This document shows, in pieces, positions 1 through 6,003 of a stretch of DNA of 11,486 nucleotides. The notes under the pieces were generated by a model. The model did no database searches. It worked only from the letters and a program-made list of their open reading frames with translations, and was not told the origin of the DNA. The stretch's first letter is position 1. Every line of letters starts with the position of its first letter. Origin of the DNA: Symbiodinium natans (taxonomy: Eukaryota; Sar; Dinophyceae; Suessiales; Symbiodiniaceae). The position numbers and the translations under genes are program-made. Where the stretch lies: positions 1 through 11,486 of the forward strand of contig CAJNDS010001663.1 in assembly GCA_905221605.1 (NCBI GenBank). Direction: 5' to 3'.

Positions 1-201
1 TGCGTGCTTTTATGCGCCCGTATGAGTGTTTTTATTGGGGCGCACATTATGCCGCACGAAAGAAAGAAAAGAACTGTGCGGCCACAACATTATTCTATTA
101 TTTACTCCTTTTCCTACTTCTGTTCTCTTCATAATAATATTATTACAAGCGAAGCGCGTGAATAATATTATGTGAAGAGAAAAAGAAGAGAGAAAAGGGC
201 C
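1..201 (+). repeat. Left arm of a ~200 bp near-identical inverted repeat
   Basis: The reverse complement of this arm matches 3701-3902 with a single one-base length difference (CATACGGGCG here against CATTACGGGCG there). Since the arm starts at base 1 it may continue to the left of the window. It contains the GC hairpin CCGCAC/GTGCGG (52-81) and the nested palindrome 125-179. The same open frame of about 70 codons runs through both arms, but it is a by-product of the repeat. Confidence 0.95.
125..179 (+). repeat. AT palindrome, long-loop type, with second outer stem
   Basis: CTCTTCA (125-131) pairs with TGAAGAG (173-179), and inside it ATAATATTATT (134-144) pairs with AATAATATTAT (161-171). 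The loop is ACAAGCGAAGCGCGTG, one of the shorter members of the ACAAG...GCGTG class. The copy in the inverted-repeat arm lies at about 3724-3777. Confidence 0.9.
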
Positions 202-266
202 CCACGTAATAATAATAATGCAAAGCGTGCGTAACCTTACCTTTGCATTATAATTATTATGTGGGG
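200..266 (-). repeat. Composite palindrome, short-loop type
   Basis: CCCCAC (200-205) closes with GTGGGG (261-266); inside, an A+T stem ending AATGCAAAG pairs with CTTTGCATT. The loop, CGTGCGTAACCTTAC, is the complement of GTAA...GCACG. The AATGCAAAG stem end and the loop type are shared with 2101-2164, about 1.9 kb away. Confidence 0.88.
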
Positions 267-299
267 GAGTGAATGAACTATGTGAATTCACGTACTACC

Positions 300-440
300 T
301 TAGGACTTATTATGAGTGTAACCGCTAAAACACCTTGAGACCCTAACTCTCATATCTTGGTCTAACCGTACACACCTATTGACCCTAGAGTTAGTACTAT
401 CATCACACCTCTCCCTCGATCACCAGAACTTATATTGTAT
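300..440 (-). rRNA. rnl: Candidate LSU rRNA fragment, domain II
   Basis: Unique segment between palindromes. On the minus strand CTGGTGATCGAGGGAGAGG (window 408-426) is followed by AGTACTAACTCTAGGGTCAA (about 376-396), which resembles E. coli CCGGTGATCTAGCCATGGGCAGG followed by AACACTAACTGGAGGACCGAA (about 655-720) with similar spacing. The remaining 3' portion, including TTTTAGCGGTTACAC against AATTAGCGGATGACTTG, needs insertions. The base composition resembles that of the certain rRNA pieces. Confidence 0.33.
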
Positions 441-461
441 TACTATGAAGTGAACACGCGG

Positions 462-509
462 TTATAATATTATTACAAGGAGCAGCGTGACGCGTGAATA
501 ATATTATAA
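462..509 (+). repeat. AT palindrome, long-loop type
   Basis: TTATAATATTATT (462-474) pairs perfectly with AATAATATTATAA (497-509). The 22-nt loop starts ACAAGG and ends ACGCGTG, the conserved ends of the class. Confidence 0.92.
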
Positions 510-544
510 TAAGCGCGTGAACGCAGGAGTGAATAAATGTAGTG

Positions 545-643
545 AAGTGAGAGAAGCGAATGACCGAAATGTATTCACGGGCCGACTTTGAGGTTCACTT
601 CGCCCTGTCATTACGTTCATGCATCCACACGCTTCGCTCACTT
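545..643. repeat. Long hairpin built from the spacer words
   Basis: AAGTGAGAGAAGCG (545-558) pairs with CGCTTCGCTCACTT (630-643) with one mismatch, and AATGACCG...TCATTACG continues the structure inward. It shows that the GTGA-rich spacer itself can form large stems. Confidence 0.7.
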
Positions 644-826
644 GTATCCCCGCGCGTACATAATAAGAACTATATTGCGCGGGCTCTTTAGCCACTAGGA
701 ATAATACTGAAAGACCATATAGTATTATTATAATGTACCGGGCCTTTAATCGCACGGTAAATTCATGCACGCGTGCGCAATATATGCCCGTGCGTACAAT
801 ATTATTAAAGTGAAGAGAATATGTGA

Positions 827-873
827 ATTAAATTATAAGGAAATGAACAGAGTGAATGACGCATGAATTTAAT
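827..873 (+). repeat. AT palindrome, long-loop type
   Basis: ATTAAATT (827-834) with AATTTAAT (866-873). The loop starts ATAAGG, contains AGTGAATGACGCATG at its 3' side and is a near-consensus copy of the class. Confidence 0.88.
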
Positions 874-896
874 GAACATATGAACGAAACGTGTGA

Positions 897-965
897 GCCG
901 CACAAAATAAGTCTTTTTACGTGCGGCATTATGCGGGCGTACTAAGAATTACTATATTCGCCCGC
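897..965. repeat. Two adjacent GC hairpins
   Basis: GCCGCAC (897-903) with GTGCGGC (921-927), then GCGGGCG (933-939) with CGCCCGC (959-965). Only five bases separate them. Loops are A+T rich with no G run. The region 960-1166 that follows has only GTGAACG-type spacer and the short sequence around 1072-1110 (CCTAGATCCAGAGGTGAAAGC), which was not recognised. Confidence 0.9.
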
Positions 966-1166
966 TCACTCATTACATAACAAGATAACGAAGTGAACGT
1001 GTGAACGGAGTGAATAAACGAGCGTAGCGAATGCATGAACGAAGAGAACACAGTGAACATAGTGAGCGCCCTAATGATTATATCCTAGATCCAGAGGTGA
1101 AAGCATAAAGTGAGTAAAAGGTCGCATGAATATACTTATTATAAGCCCTTTTGCGTACAGCATTTT

Positions 1167-1199
1167 GGGGGCCATTTTAGTTCTTTTTATACGGCCCCC
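1167..1199. repeat. GC hairpin
   Basis: GGGGGCC (1167-1173) pairs with GGCCCCC (1193-1199) around a 19-nt loop rich in T. Confidence 0.9.
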
Positions 1200-1252
1200 T
1201 TGTTCCCTTAACTAAATACGAAGAGAGAGAAGCGAACGAGGGAGTGAAATTA

Positions 1253-1282
1253 ACTAATTTGCAAGGAACGCGCGAAATTAGT
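1253..1282 (+). repeat. AT palindrome
   Basis: ACTAATTT (1253-1260) with AAATTAGT (1275-1282). The loop GCAAGGAACGCGCG is a compact variant (GCAAGG...GCGCG). Confidence 0.85.
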
Positions 1283-1432
1283 GAGTGAACGTCGTATTTT
1301 AGGAGCGTGTACGTATGCACGAATTAAGAAGAGAAGCGTATTAACTTCGTGCACACGGTTCGCCCCTTAAATTAGCTTTTTCCTTTTACCTTTTTCGCGA
1401 ATGAACTTAATTCGCAGTAATAATAGTATTTT

Positions 1433-1602
1433 ACGGGCGGTCACTTATTCTTTTATTCGCCCGTGTATTCTCTTCTCTCACTACGTTCGTGCGCTACTTT
1501 CATTCTATTCGCGCACTAGTTTGCAATAGAATTACAGTACGCGTTCTCACTTCGTTCGTGCATTAATACAATTATAAGGACAAGGGACGCATGAATTGTA
1601 TT
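1433..1602. repeat. Cluster: one GC hairpin and two AT palindromes
   Basis: GC hairpin 1433-1464 (ACGGGCG/CGCCCGT). AT palindrome 1502-1532 (ATTCTATT/AATAGAAT, loop CGCGCACTAGTTTGC, minus orientation). AT palindrome 1565-1602 (AATACAATT/AATTGTATT, loop ATAAGG...GGACGCATG, plus orientation). Neighbouring palindromes thus point opposite ways. The rest of 1283-1712 is TTCACT/GTGAA-type spacer. Confidence 0.88.
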
Positions 1603-1712
1603 ACAAATGCACGCACGATGTGAATGACCGCAGCGGTTACAATAAGCTTGGAAACAGATGAACGGAGTGAATCCCAAGCCTTATTGTACGGGCTAGTTCA
1701 TGAACACAGTGA

Positions 1713-1850
1713 GAACGCCCCCCCTTGAGACCTTATGTTTAGTTCTGTCCATGAAACCAACCGCTGAACCACCAAGAACCACATGTCAACCACACCCTGA
1801 AGCCCCCACACCGCCGTCTCTTGACATTAGTTCGCTAACCGCCCCGTTCA
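1713..1850 (-). rRNA. rnl: Candidate LSU rRNA fragment, GTPase-associated centre
   Basis: A unique segment with almost no GTGAACG or TTCACT words. At its minus-strand 3' side, GTGGTTCAGCGGTTGGTTTC, then ATGGACAGAACTAAACATAA and GGTCTCAAGG, can be aligned with E. coli GTTGGCTTAGAAGCAGCCATC ... AAAGAAAGCGTAATAGCTCACTGG (about 1050-1110): CAG, TCAT, AGAA, TAA and CTCA..GG keep order and spacing. The 5' part (GGCGGTGTGGGGGCTTCAGG) is not placed. Similarity is weak by eye, so this could be a different rRNA piece or an unrelated sequence. Confidence 0.33.
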
Positions 1851-1853
1851 CCC

Positions 1854-1909
1854 ATTAAAATATTAAATTACAAGGGCGAAAAGACCCGCGTGAATTTAAT
1901 TATTTTAAT
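1854..1909 (+). repeat. AT palindrome, long-loop type
   Basis: ATTAAAATATTAAATT (1854-1869) with AATTTAATTATTTTAAT (1893-1909), one bulged base. Loop ACAAGGGCGAAAAGACCCGCGTG. The GCGAAAAGACCC inside it resembles the 23S GACGGAAAGACCC block, but the palindrome context explains it better. Confidence 0.9.
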
Positions 1910-1942
1910 GCGTTCTCTCTTCCCCTTTCATCCCCTTCTTTT

Positions 1943-2006
1943 CACGCGCCATTCTAATATTATTCATGCGTCATAAACTCCTTATAATAATATTAATGGC
2001 GTGTGA
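1943..2006 (-). repeat. AT palindrome with extended outer stem, minus orientation
   Basis: TAATATTATT (1955-1964) with AATAATATTA (1986-1995); loop CATGCGTCATAAACTCCTTAT, the complement of ATAAGGAGT...GACGCATG and almost exactly consensus. Outside, TTCACGCGCCATT (1943-1955) can pair with AATGGCGTGTGAA (1995-2007, approximate) with one mismatch. Confidence 0.88.
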
Positions 2007-2029
2007 ACGAAGGTTGATAGAAAGGGAGA

Positions 2030-2105
2030 GAACGTACCAAAAACCCCAACATCCGGGCGGTCATATGGTTCACTTGTTCTTGATTCAGCGGTCAGTCAAC
2101 ACGGG
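2030..2105 (-). rRNA. rnl: Candidate LSU rRNA fragment, domain I
   Basis: On the minus strand GTTGACTGACCG and GAACAAGTGAACC (window 2067-2099) recall the conserved 23S stretch GACTGACCGATAGTGAACCAGTACC (E. coli about 435-460; many organelles have GAACAAGTACC). A dozen extra bases lie between the two blocks. The flanking GGGCGGTCATATGG part is shared with GC hairpins at 1433 and 8761, so only the central 35 nt are rRNA-like. Weak. Confidence 0.25.
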
Positions 2106-2164
2106 CGTATATTTTAATGCAAAGGTAAGAAACGCACGCTTTGCATTAAAATATACTAGCCCGT
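2101..2164 (+). repeat. GC hairpin enclosing a perfect 17 bp AT palindrome
   Basis: ACGGGC (2101-2106) pairs with GCCCGT (2159-2164). Within it TATATTTTAATGCAAAG (2108-2124) pairs perfectly with its complement at 2139-2155 around the 14-nt loop GTAAGAAACGCACG. This is the best example of one element class nested in the other. Confidence 0.95.
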
Positions 2165-2322
2165 ACGAAAACCCCAATTAAAATCATGCGTCACGCACTC
2201 GTTTCACTCCCTTGTTTCCTTATATTTTAATAGGAGTTCTCGTTTACACGGTTAATCCACAGTCTCATGATAAGGGCTGTAGTTCGTGCACTCGTTCTCT
2301 CATTTCGTGCACGCATTATAAT

Positions 2323-2366
2323 ATTATTCACGCTTTCTCTGCGTTCACTTGTAATAATATTAATGC
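2323..2366 (-). repeat. AT palindrome, minus orientation
   Basis: GCATTATAATATTATT (2323-2338) with AATAATATTAATGC (2353-2366), with a bulge; the loop ends CACTTGT. The stretch 2225-2320 before it holds GTTAATCCAC (2251-2260), repeated exactly at 8883-8892, and was not recognised. Confidence 0.85.
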
Positions 2367-2458
2367 GTGAACTTAATGAATGAACGGAGTGAATAAGTGA
2401 ACGCATGAAGAGAACGCAGAGAGAGGGTGAGTGTACGGTTAAAGGACAAGTGATCACT

Positions 2459-2530
2459 GATGACAGGGGTTTTTCTACGTCATGTTGGGGTCTTTAGGAG
2501 TTAGGATCCCATCCCCGGTTGTTACGTTCA
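2459..2530 (-). rRNA. rnl: Candidate LSU rRNA fragment, P-loop region
   Basis: Minus strand: AACCGGGGATGGGATCCTAA then CTCCTAAAGA (window 2491-2500), comparable with E. coli GACTGGGGCGGTCTCCTCCTAAAGAGTAACGGAGG (about 2245-2275), the P-site loop. The CTCCTAAAGA block is exact but short, and the pairing partner of this helix (GGAGG) is not seen. Lies between two AT palindromes (2323-2366 and 2531-2586). Confidence 0.3.
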
Positions 2531-2586
2531 TAATATTATTGTAATTCACGCGTCACGTTCGTTTCCTTGTAATTACAATAATATTA
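2531..2586 (-). repeat. Perfect 16 bp AT palindrome, minus orientation
   Basis: TAATATTATTGTAATT (2531-2546) with AATTACAATAATATTA (2571-2586); loop CACGCGTC...TTCCTTGT. The inner TATTGTAATT stem end recurs in the palindrome at 7861-7913. Confidence 0.93.
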
Positions 2587-2604
2587 CTCTCTTCACCTAT
2601 AGTA

Positions 2605-2880
2605 TACTAACTAGACTACCGGGCTGGTACGTTCATAAGGTACTAACTCCTAGATCAAGAGAGCACAGGCGGTTGGGGTCCCGAGGGTGGGTTCCTTGTC
2701 AAGAGAGTTCCTGTCACGTAGAAAGACTCATGATGGTACGGTTTCTAGGGTAGATTTCTAGGGGTTAACAGGAGCTAGAGATAGAGCTTCAGAGTCAAGA
2801 GCCCGGGCGGTAACACTACATCTTAATACTACGGGCTCCAACCTCGCGCCTCCCCGAAATCCACCCTTTGAGACAGTAGT
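2605..2880. other. Long unique segment, unresolved (possible rRNA piece or pieces)
   Basis: This is the longest stretch without the repeat vocabulary apart from the GC hairpin at 2800-2838 (GAGCCCG/CGGGCTC). Two weak readings compete. On the minus strand GTCTCAAAGG (about 2868-2877), GGAGCCCGTAGTATTAAGATG and TTACC...CTTGAC follow the order of small-subunit rRNA E. coli 905-1000 (CTCAAAGG, GGAGCATGTGGTTTAATTCGATG, TTACC, CTTGAC). On the plus strand GGGGTCCCGAGGGTGGG (about 2675-2691) and TAGAAAGACTCATGATGGTA recall the 2520-2610 region of 23S. Neither keeps the bases expected of a functional core. No ORF of note. Confidence 0.25.
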
Positions 2881-2952
2881 TTCTCCTTGTTCACCTATTC
2901 ACTTCTTTCCATTGCATTCTTTTCCTTCACTCCTTTAATACCGTGAAGCGAA

Positions 2953-3006
2953 TGCAATTACAAGTAAACGAAGTGAATAAATGAACGAGTTTGCGCGTGA
3001 ATTGCA
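2953..3006 (+). repeat. AT palindrome with a long loop
   Basis: TGCAATT (2953-2959) with AATTGCA (3000-3006). Its 40-nt loop starts ACAAG and ends GCGCGTG, with the spacer words GAAGTGAATAAATGAACGAG inside, as if the loop had grown by internal duplication. Confidence 0.8.
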
Positions 3007-3062
3007 TGAACGAAACAAAACCATCTATTTACTTTCATAATCTTGTTTGCGCTTGTAATTTA

Positions 3063-3250
3063 ATTGTAAACTTGTGCACGAATTAAATGAGAAAAGCGCA
3101 CACAATATTATTACACGGGCTAGTAAGAAAATATACGTGACGCCCGTGTTCTATTAGTAAATAGCTGGTCCTTGTGCGTTCATTATATTCGCGCATTAAT
3201 AGTATTTTTCCGCGGGCATATTAAGAGAAGAGAATTATATTGAGCCCGCG
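3063..3250. repeat. AT palindrome followed by two GC hairpins
   Basis: ATTTAATT with AATTAAAT around GTAAACTTGTGCACG (about 3059-3088, short-loop type). GC hairpins: 3113-3149 (ACACGGGC/GCCCGTGT, loop starting TAGTAA) and 3211-3250 (CGCGGGC/GCCCGCG). The TAGTAA-type loop start recurs at 4381, 5214 and 9150. Confidence 0.9.
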
Positions 3251-3273
3251 AAATTAGTGTGTTTCGTTCGTAC

Positions 3274-3323
3274 TTTTAATAGGTTTCGTGCGTACGCTTC
3301 TCTCCCTTACAAACCTATTAAAA
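3274..3323 (-). repeat. Perfect 13 bp AT palindrome, minus orientation
   Basis: TTTTAATAGGTTT (3274-3286) with AAACCTATTAAAA (3311-3323); loop CGTGCGTAC...CTCCCTTAC. Confidence 0.92.
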
Positions 3324-3355
3324 TGTACTCTCTTCACTCCTAATAATACTTTTTA

Positions 3356-3386
3356 TGCGCCCAAGAAGAAGAGAATTAAGGGCGCA
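3356..3386. repeat. GC hairpin
   Basis: TGCGCCC (3356-3362) with GGGCGCA (3380-3386); purine-rich loop AAGAAGAAGAGAATTAA. Confidence 0.9.
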
Positions 3387-3470
3387 ATAGTAGTATTTGG
3401 GCGTTCACTTCACTCACTACTTTCATTTCGCTCACTCACTCGCTATATTCATTCACTACGTTCGTTCTTT

Positions 3471-3520
3471 CTTCGCTTGGTTTTCATGCGTCCTTTCACT
3501 CCTTATAAAACCAAGTGAAG
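3471..3520 (-). repeat. AT palindrome, minus orientation
   Basis: CTTGGTTTT (3476-3484) with AAAACCAAG (3507-3515), extended outward by CTTCG/TGAAG with one mismatch. Loop CATGCGTCCTTTCACTCCTTAT is almost exact consensus, so loop conservation persists with an unrelated stem. Confidence 0.9.
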
Positions 3521-3638
3521 AGAACTAGAACGAAGTGAGTGAATGAATAAAGTTCGTACACGCGCCAATACAATAAAGAGAGTGCGCGTGATGCATCCTG
3601 GACGTGAATTCACTTCGTAAACTCATTCATTCACTTCC

Positions 3639-3702
3639 CCTATATTAATAGTACGAAGTGAAGGTAAAGAATGCACGCTTCACTTAGTAATATTAATATA
3701 GG
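3639..3702 (+). repeat. Large palindrome, short-loop type
   Basis: CCTATATTAAT (3639-3649) with ATTAATATAGG (3692-3702); an inner CGAAGTGAAG/CTTCACTTAG arm leads to the loop GTAAAGAATGCACG. The inverted-repeat arm begins at its last bases. Confidence 0.9.
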
Positions 3703-3902
3703 CCCTTTTCTCTCTTCTTTTTCTCTTCACATAATATTATTCACGCGCTTCGCTTGTAATAATATTATTATGAAGAGAACAGAAGTAGGAAAAGGAGTAA
3801 ATAATAGAATAATGTTGTGGCCGCACAGTTCTTTTCTTTCTTTCGTGCGGCATAATGTGCGCCCCAATAAAAACACTCATTACGGGCGCATAAAAGCACG
3901 CA
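3701..3902 (-). repeat. Right arm of the ~200 bp inverted repeat
   Basis: Inverted copy of 1-201. Identity ends at GGCCC (3701), inside the base of the palindrome 3639-3702, and continues to GCACGCA at 3902. The terminal part, CGGGCGCATAAAAGCACGCA, occurs a third time at about 7771-7790, so part of this unit is dispersed. Here that part forms one side of a GC hairpin closed by GCCCG at about 3914-3918. Confidence 0.95.
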
Positions 3903-3953
3903 TTTATAATATAAGCCCGTGTATTTTACTGGATTCTTCATTCTAATTCTCTT

Positions 3954-4029
3954 ATTTTGCTTGTTTAATTGAGTTATAAGGAGTGAAGATATGAATGACG
4001 CATGAACTCAATTAAACAACAAGCAAAAT
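3954..4029 (+). repeat. Longest AT palindrome, long-loop consensus
   Basis: ATTTTGCTT then GTTTAATTGAGTT on the left (3954-3975) pair with AACTCAATTAAAC and AAGCAAAAT on the right (4005-4029), interrupted only by three extra bases. Loop ATAAGGAGTGAAGATATGAATGACGCATG. The inner GAGTT/AACTC part and loop nearly equal the palindrome at 5804-5857. Confidence 0.95.
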
Positions 4030-4073
4030 TAGGAAAGGAATGAAGAAAGAAGAAAAATAGAGAAAAGAATAAT

Positions 4074-4108
4074 GCACGCCAAATAGTAAGTCTTTTTATG
4101 AGGCGTGC
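4074..4108. repeat. GC hairpin
   Basis: GCACGCC (4074-4080) with GGCGTGC (4102-4108). Same stem as the hairpin at 4794-4832, with a loop containing AGTAAGTC here and AGTAAAAAGAC there. Confidence 0.9.
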
Positions 4109-4176
4109 GCATGAACAATATGAAGAGAATGTACTGAGTGAATGGTTGATTTTTGGTGGGTTTCGTTCGCCCATTT

Positions 4177-4226
4177 ATTGTATTTCACGCGCTCACTCCT
4201 TTCTTTCGTTCACTTGTAAATACAAT
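4177..4226 (-). repeat. AT palindrome, minus orientation
   Basis: ATTGTATTT (4177-4185) with AAATACAAT (4218-4226); loop CACGCGCTCACTCC...CACTTGT. The following 4227-4380 holds an imperfect GC hairpin (CCGGGCC near 4268, GGACCGG near 4290) and GAATGA/TCATTC spacer. Confidence 0.85.
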
Positions 4227-4380
4227 TAATATGCTCTCTACACTCTATCTCTCATTTACTATTATTCCGGGCCGCAATATTATAATAATGGACCGGGTAA
4301 ATAGCATATTAGTGAGTGAATTTAATATAGAATGAAATCTCTACGTTATAATCATTCTATTCTCTTCATATTAATAGTAA

Positions 4381-4471
4381 ACGGGCTAGTGATTATATAA
4401 TAAGCCCGTACATAATTTTACGAAGAGAATATTATTGTGCCCCCGTGAAAAGAACTATATTAAAGGGGCAC
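4381..4471. repeat. Two GC hairpins
   Basis: 4381-4409 (ACGGGC/GCCCGT, loop starting TAGTGA) and 4437-4471 (GTGCCCC/GGGGCAC). The stretch 4472-4660 is TTCACT-rich spacer without a recognised feature. Confidence 0.9.
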
Positions 4472-4661
4472 ACTTCGTTCATATTATATTACGCACTTCA
4501 TGAATTATAATATTATAAGTACGTTCTCTTCGTGTTACGTTCATGCGTTTTACTCACTTCGCGCGTTCATTTCATTCCCTTGCAAGTTTCGTTCACGCAT
4601 TTTCTTCACGTAATCCTTAATAATACTACTAATAAAAGTACTGTCTGGTTACGTTCACGCT

Positions 4662-4715
4662 TATATTAATTTCATGCGTTCATTCACTCTGTTCATTCGC
4701 TTATAAATTAATATA
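4662..4715 (-). repeat. AT palindrome, minus orientation
   Basis: TATATTAATTT (4662-4672) with AAATTAATATA (4705-4715); loop CATGCGTTCATTCACTCTG...CGCTTAT. Confidence 0.9.
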
Positions 4716-4793
4716 ATGCGTTCTCTTCACAGTATTAATATTATTAATGGTGTGTGAAGAGAGCGGAGTGAGTGAATAAGCGAGTGAACGTAC

Positions 4794-4926
4794 GCACGCC
4801 AGTAAAAAGACTAGAAAATTAATGGGGCGTGCAATAATAATATTAACCGTGCGATAAAAGACTACTATTTTGCACGGTCTTTTGCGGACATTCGCGCGTG
4901 CATTAAAACAACTATTTTTCACGCGC
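4794..4926. repeat. Array of three GC hairpins
   Basis: 4794-4832 (GCACGCC/GGCGTGC), 4846-4878 (ACCGTGC/GCACGGT) and 4894-4926 (GCGCGTG/CACGCGC) follow one another with 13-15 bases between. The loops share the form ATAAAAGACTACTATTTT or ATTAAAACAACTATTTTT although the stems differ completely. Confidence 0.93.
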
Positions 4927-4965
4927 ATTTCGTACGCATCATTTGTTTCGTTCACCCATAAGCCC

Positions 4966-5094
4966 CTATTAATAGTATTCATGCGTCCGTAAACTCCCTT
5001 ATAATTCTATTAATAGTGTTTATGGTGTTCTCTTCACGTGTACGCGCTTATAATATAGTTGTAATGAAAGCACGAACTATATTATAATAAGCGC
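4966..5094. repeat. Two AT palindromes of opposite orientation
   Basis: 4966-5016: CTATTAATAGTATT with AATTCTATTAATAG, one mismatch, loop CATGCGTCCGTAAACTCCCTTAT (minus). 5044-5094: CGCGCTTATAATATAGTT-type stem with AACTATATTATAATAAGCGCG, loop GTAATGAAAGCACG (plus, short-loop type). Confidence 0.9.
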
Positions 5095-5138
5095 GAACTA
5101 AGTGAACGAAGAACGGGGCCCTTAATTATACTATTATC

Positions 5139-5368
5139 GCGCACTTATAATATAATGTGTGTGCGCTTTAATAGTATTATTATAGGACGCGTGAATCGTG
5201 GAAAGAGCGCACACACGGGCTAGTAAAGATAATATGTGCCCGTGAAGATAATAAGAATAGAATGACACGGGCGAAACGATATTAATACTAGCCCGTGTTC
5301 TCTCACTCTTTCACTCTTCTTTCTAACCTATCCCGCGGGCTTTCTAAGATAATAATATTATGCCCGCG
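5139..5368. repeat. Array of four GC hairpins
   Basis: 5139-5166 (GCGCAC/GTGCGC), 5214-5244 (CACGGGC/GCCCGTG, loop TAGTAAAGATAATATGT), 5265-5298 (ACACGGGC/GCCCGTGT) and 5334-5368 (CGCGGGC/GCCCGCG). The stretch 5369-5560 is purine-rich spacer with a small palindrome (AGATT/AATCT, about 5471-5503) and no gene. Confidence 0.92.
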
Positions 5369-5566
5369 TATTAATATAACTACTGAGTGAAGAGAACATA
5401 ATATTAATACTGGTAATGGAACGCAGTGAAAGCACGCAATATTAATAGAATGTGAACGGAACGAGTGAATAAGATTATAAATGAGCTTGCGAATGCATGA
5501 ATCTTATGAGCGACCGAACGAAACAAGTACCAAGATTGACCAAAAACCCCCTTTATTAATATATCA

Positions 5567-5742
5567 CGGGCGCTTCACTAATAATATTATAGCCCGGGAG
5601 TGAGTGAAGTTATGAGAGAACGCGTCTTATATTCACTTGTAAGTTCACGCACGAAGTGAATTAAATAAACGCGTGAAAGAATAAACGAAACGTGAATAGA
5701 TAATTAATAGAGCGGCCAAGAAGTAGAGAATTATTAGGCCGC
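5567..5742. repeat. Two GC hairpins around a short-loop palindrome
   Basis: 5567-5596 (CGGGC/GCCCG), 5632-5660 (TTCACTT/AAGTGAA, loop GTAAGTTCACGCACG) and 5712-5742 (GCGGCC/GGCCGC). The middle one shows the GTAA...GCACG loop on a stem made of the spacer word TTCACTT. Confidence 0.88.
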
Positions 5743-5803
5743 ATTAATACTAGTTTTCCTGCGTTCGCCGGCTCACTTATACTAATACTACGTAGAGAGC
5801 GTA

Positions 5804-5913
5804 TTTAATGGAGTTATAAGGAATGAAAGGAGTGAATGACGCATGAACTCAATTAAAGACGTGAACGCAGTGAACACGGGGGCATTTTATTACTATTATA
5901 TTATAGCCCCCGT
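5804..5913 (+). repeat. Long-loop AT palindrome followed by a GC hairpin
   Basis: TTTAATGGAGTT (5804-5815) with AACTCAATTAAA (5846-5857), one mismatch, loop ATAAGGAATGAAAGGAGTGAATGACGCATG. Then ACGGGGGC (5876-5883) with GCCCCCGT (5906-5913). These lie just downstream of the minus-strand rRNA piece at 6004-6135. Confidence 0.9.
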
Positions 5914-6003
5914 AATATTACGAAGAGAATAGAATTATAAGTGAATTGACAAGGAGTTTACGACGCGTGCAGTGAACGCAGTAATTCTATGAACGCAGTG
6001 AGT

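Noticed and set aside
10-291. Open frame of 93 codons on the minus strand, mirrored by one of 91 codons at 3671-3946 on the plus strand
   Set aside because: The shared protein part exists only because the two lie in the inverted-repeat arms. It is translated from GC hairpins and palindromes, has no known motif, and both ends differ.
365-390. CCGTACACACCTATTGACC on the plus strand, like the small-subunit GTACACACCGCCCGTC block
   Set aside because: The upstream GGTGAATACGTTCCCGG and downstream helix 44 sequences are absent; the match is 9 bases.
827-873. AAGGAG followed by ATG-containing sequence in palindrome loops, as ribosome binding sites with starts
   Set aside because: The frames after them close within a few codons, and the motif occurs equally in both orientations as part of the conserved loop.
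1873-1890. GGCGAAAAGACCCG resembling the 23S block GACGGAAAGACCC next to the P site
   Set aside because: It forms the loop of a palindrome (1854-1909) whose ends match the standard ACAAGG...GCGTG loop, and no further rRNA similarity flanks it.
2262-2285. TATCATGAGACTGTGG on the minus strand as the peptidyl-transferase GTCGTGAGACAGTT block
   Set aside because: A-loop and flanking universal bases (CTGGGTTTAGAACG) are missing; a functional copy would keep them.
4794-5368. Regularly spaced hairpins as a CRISPR array
   Set aside because: Stems and loops differ from unit to unit, spacing is irregular, and there are no identical direct repeats or cas genes.
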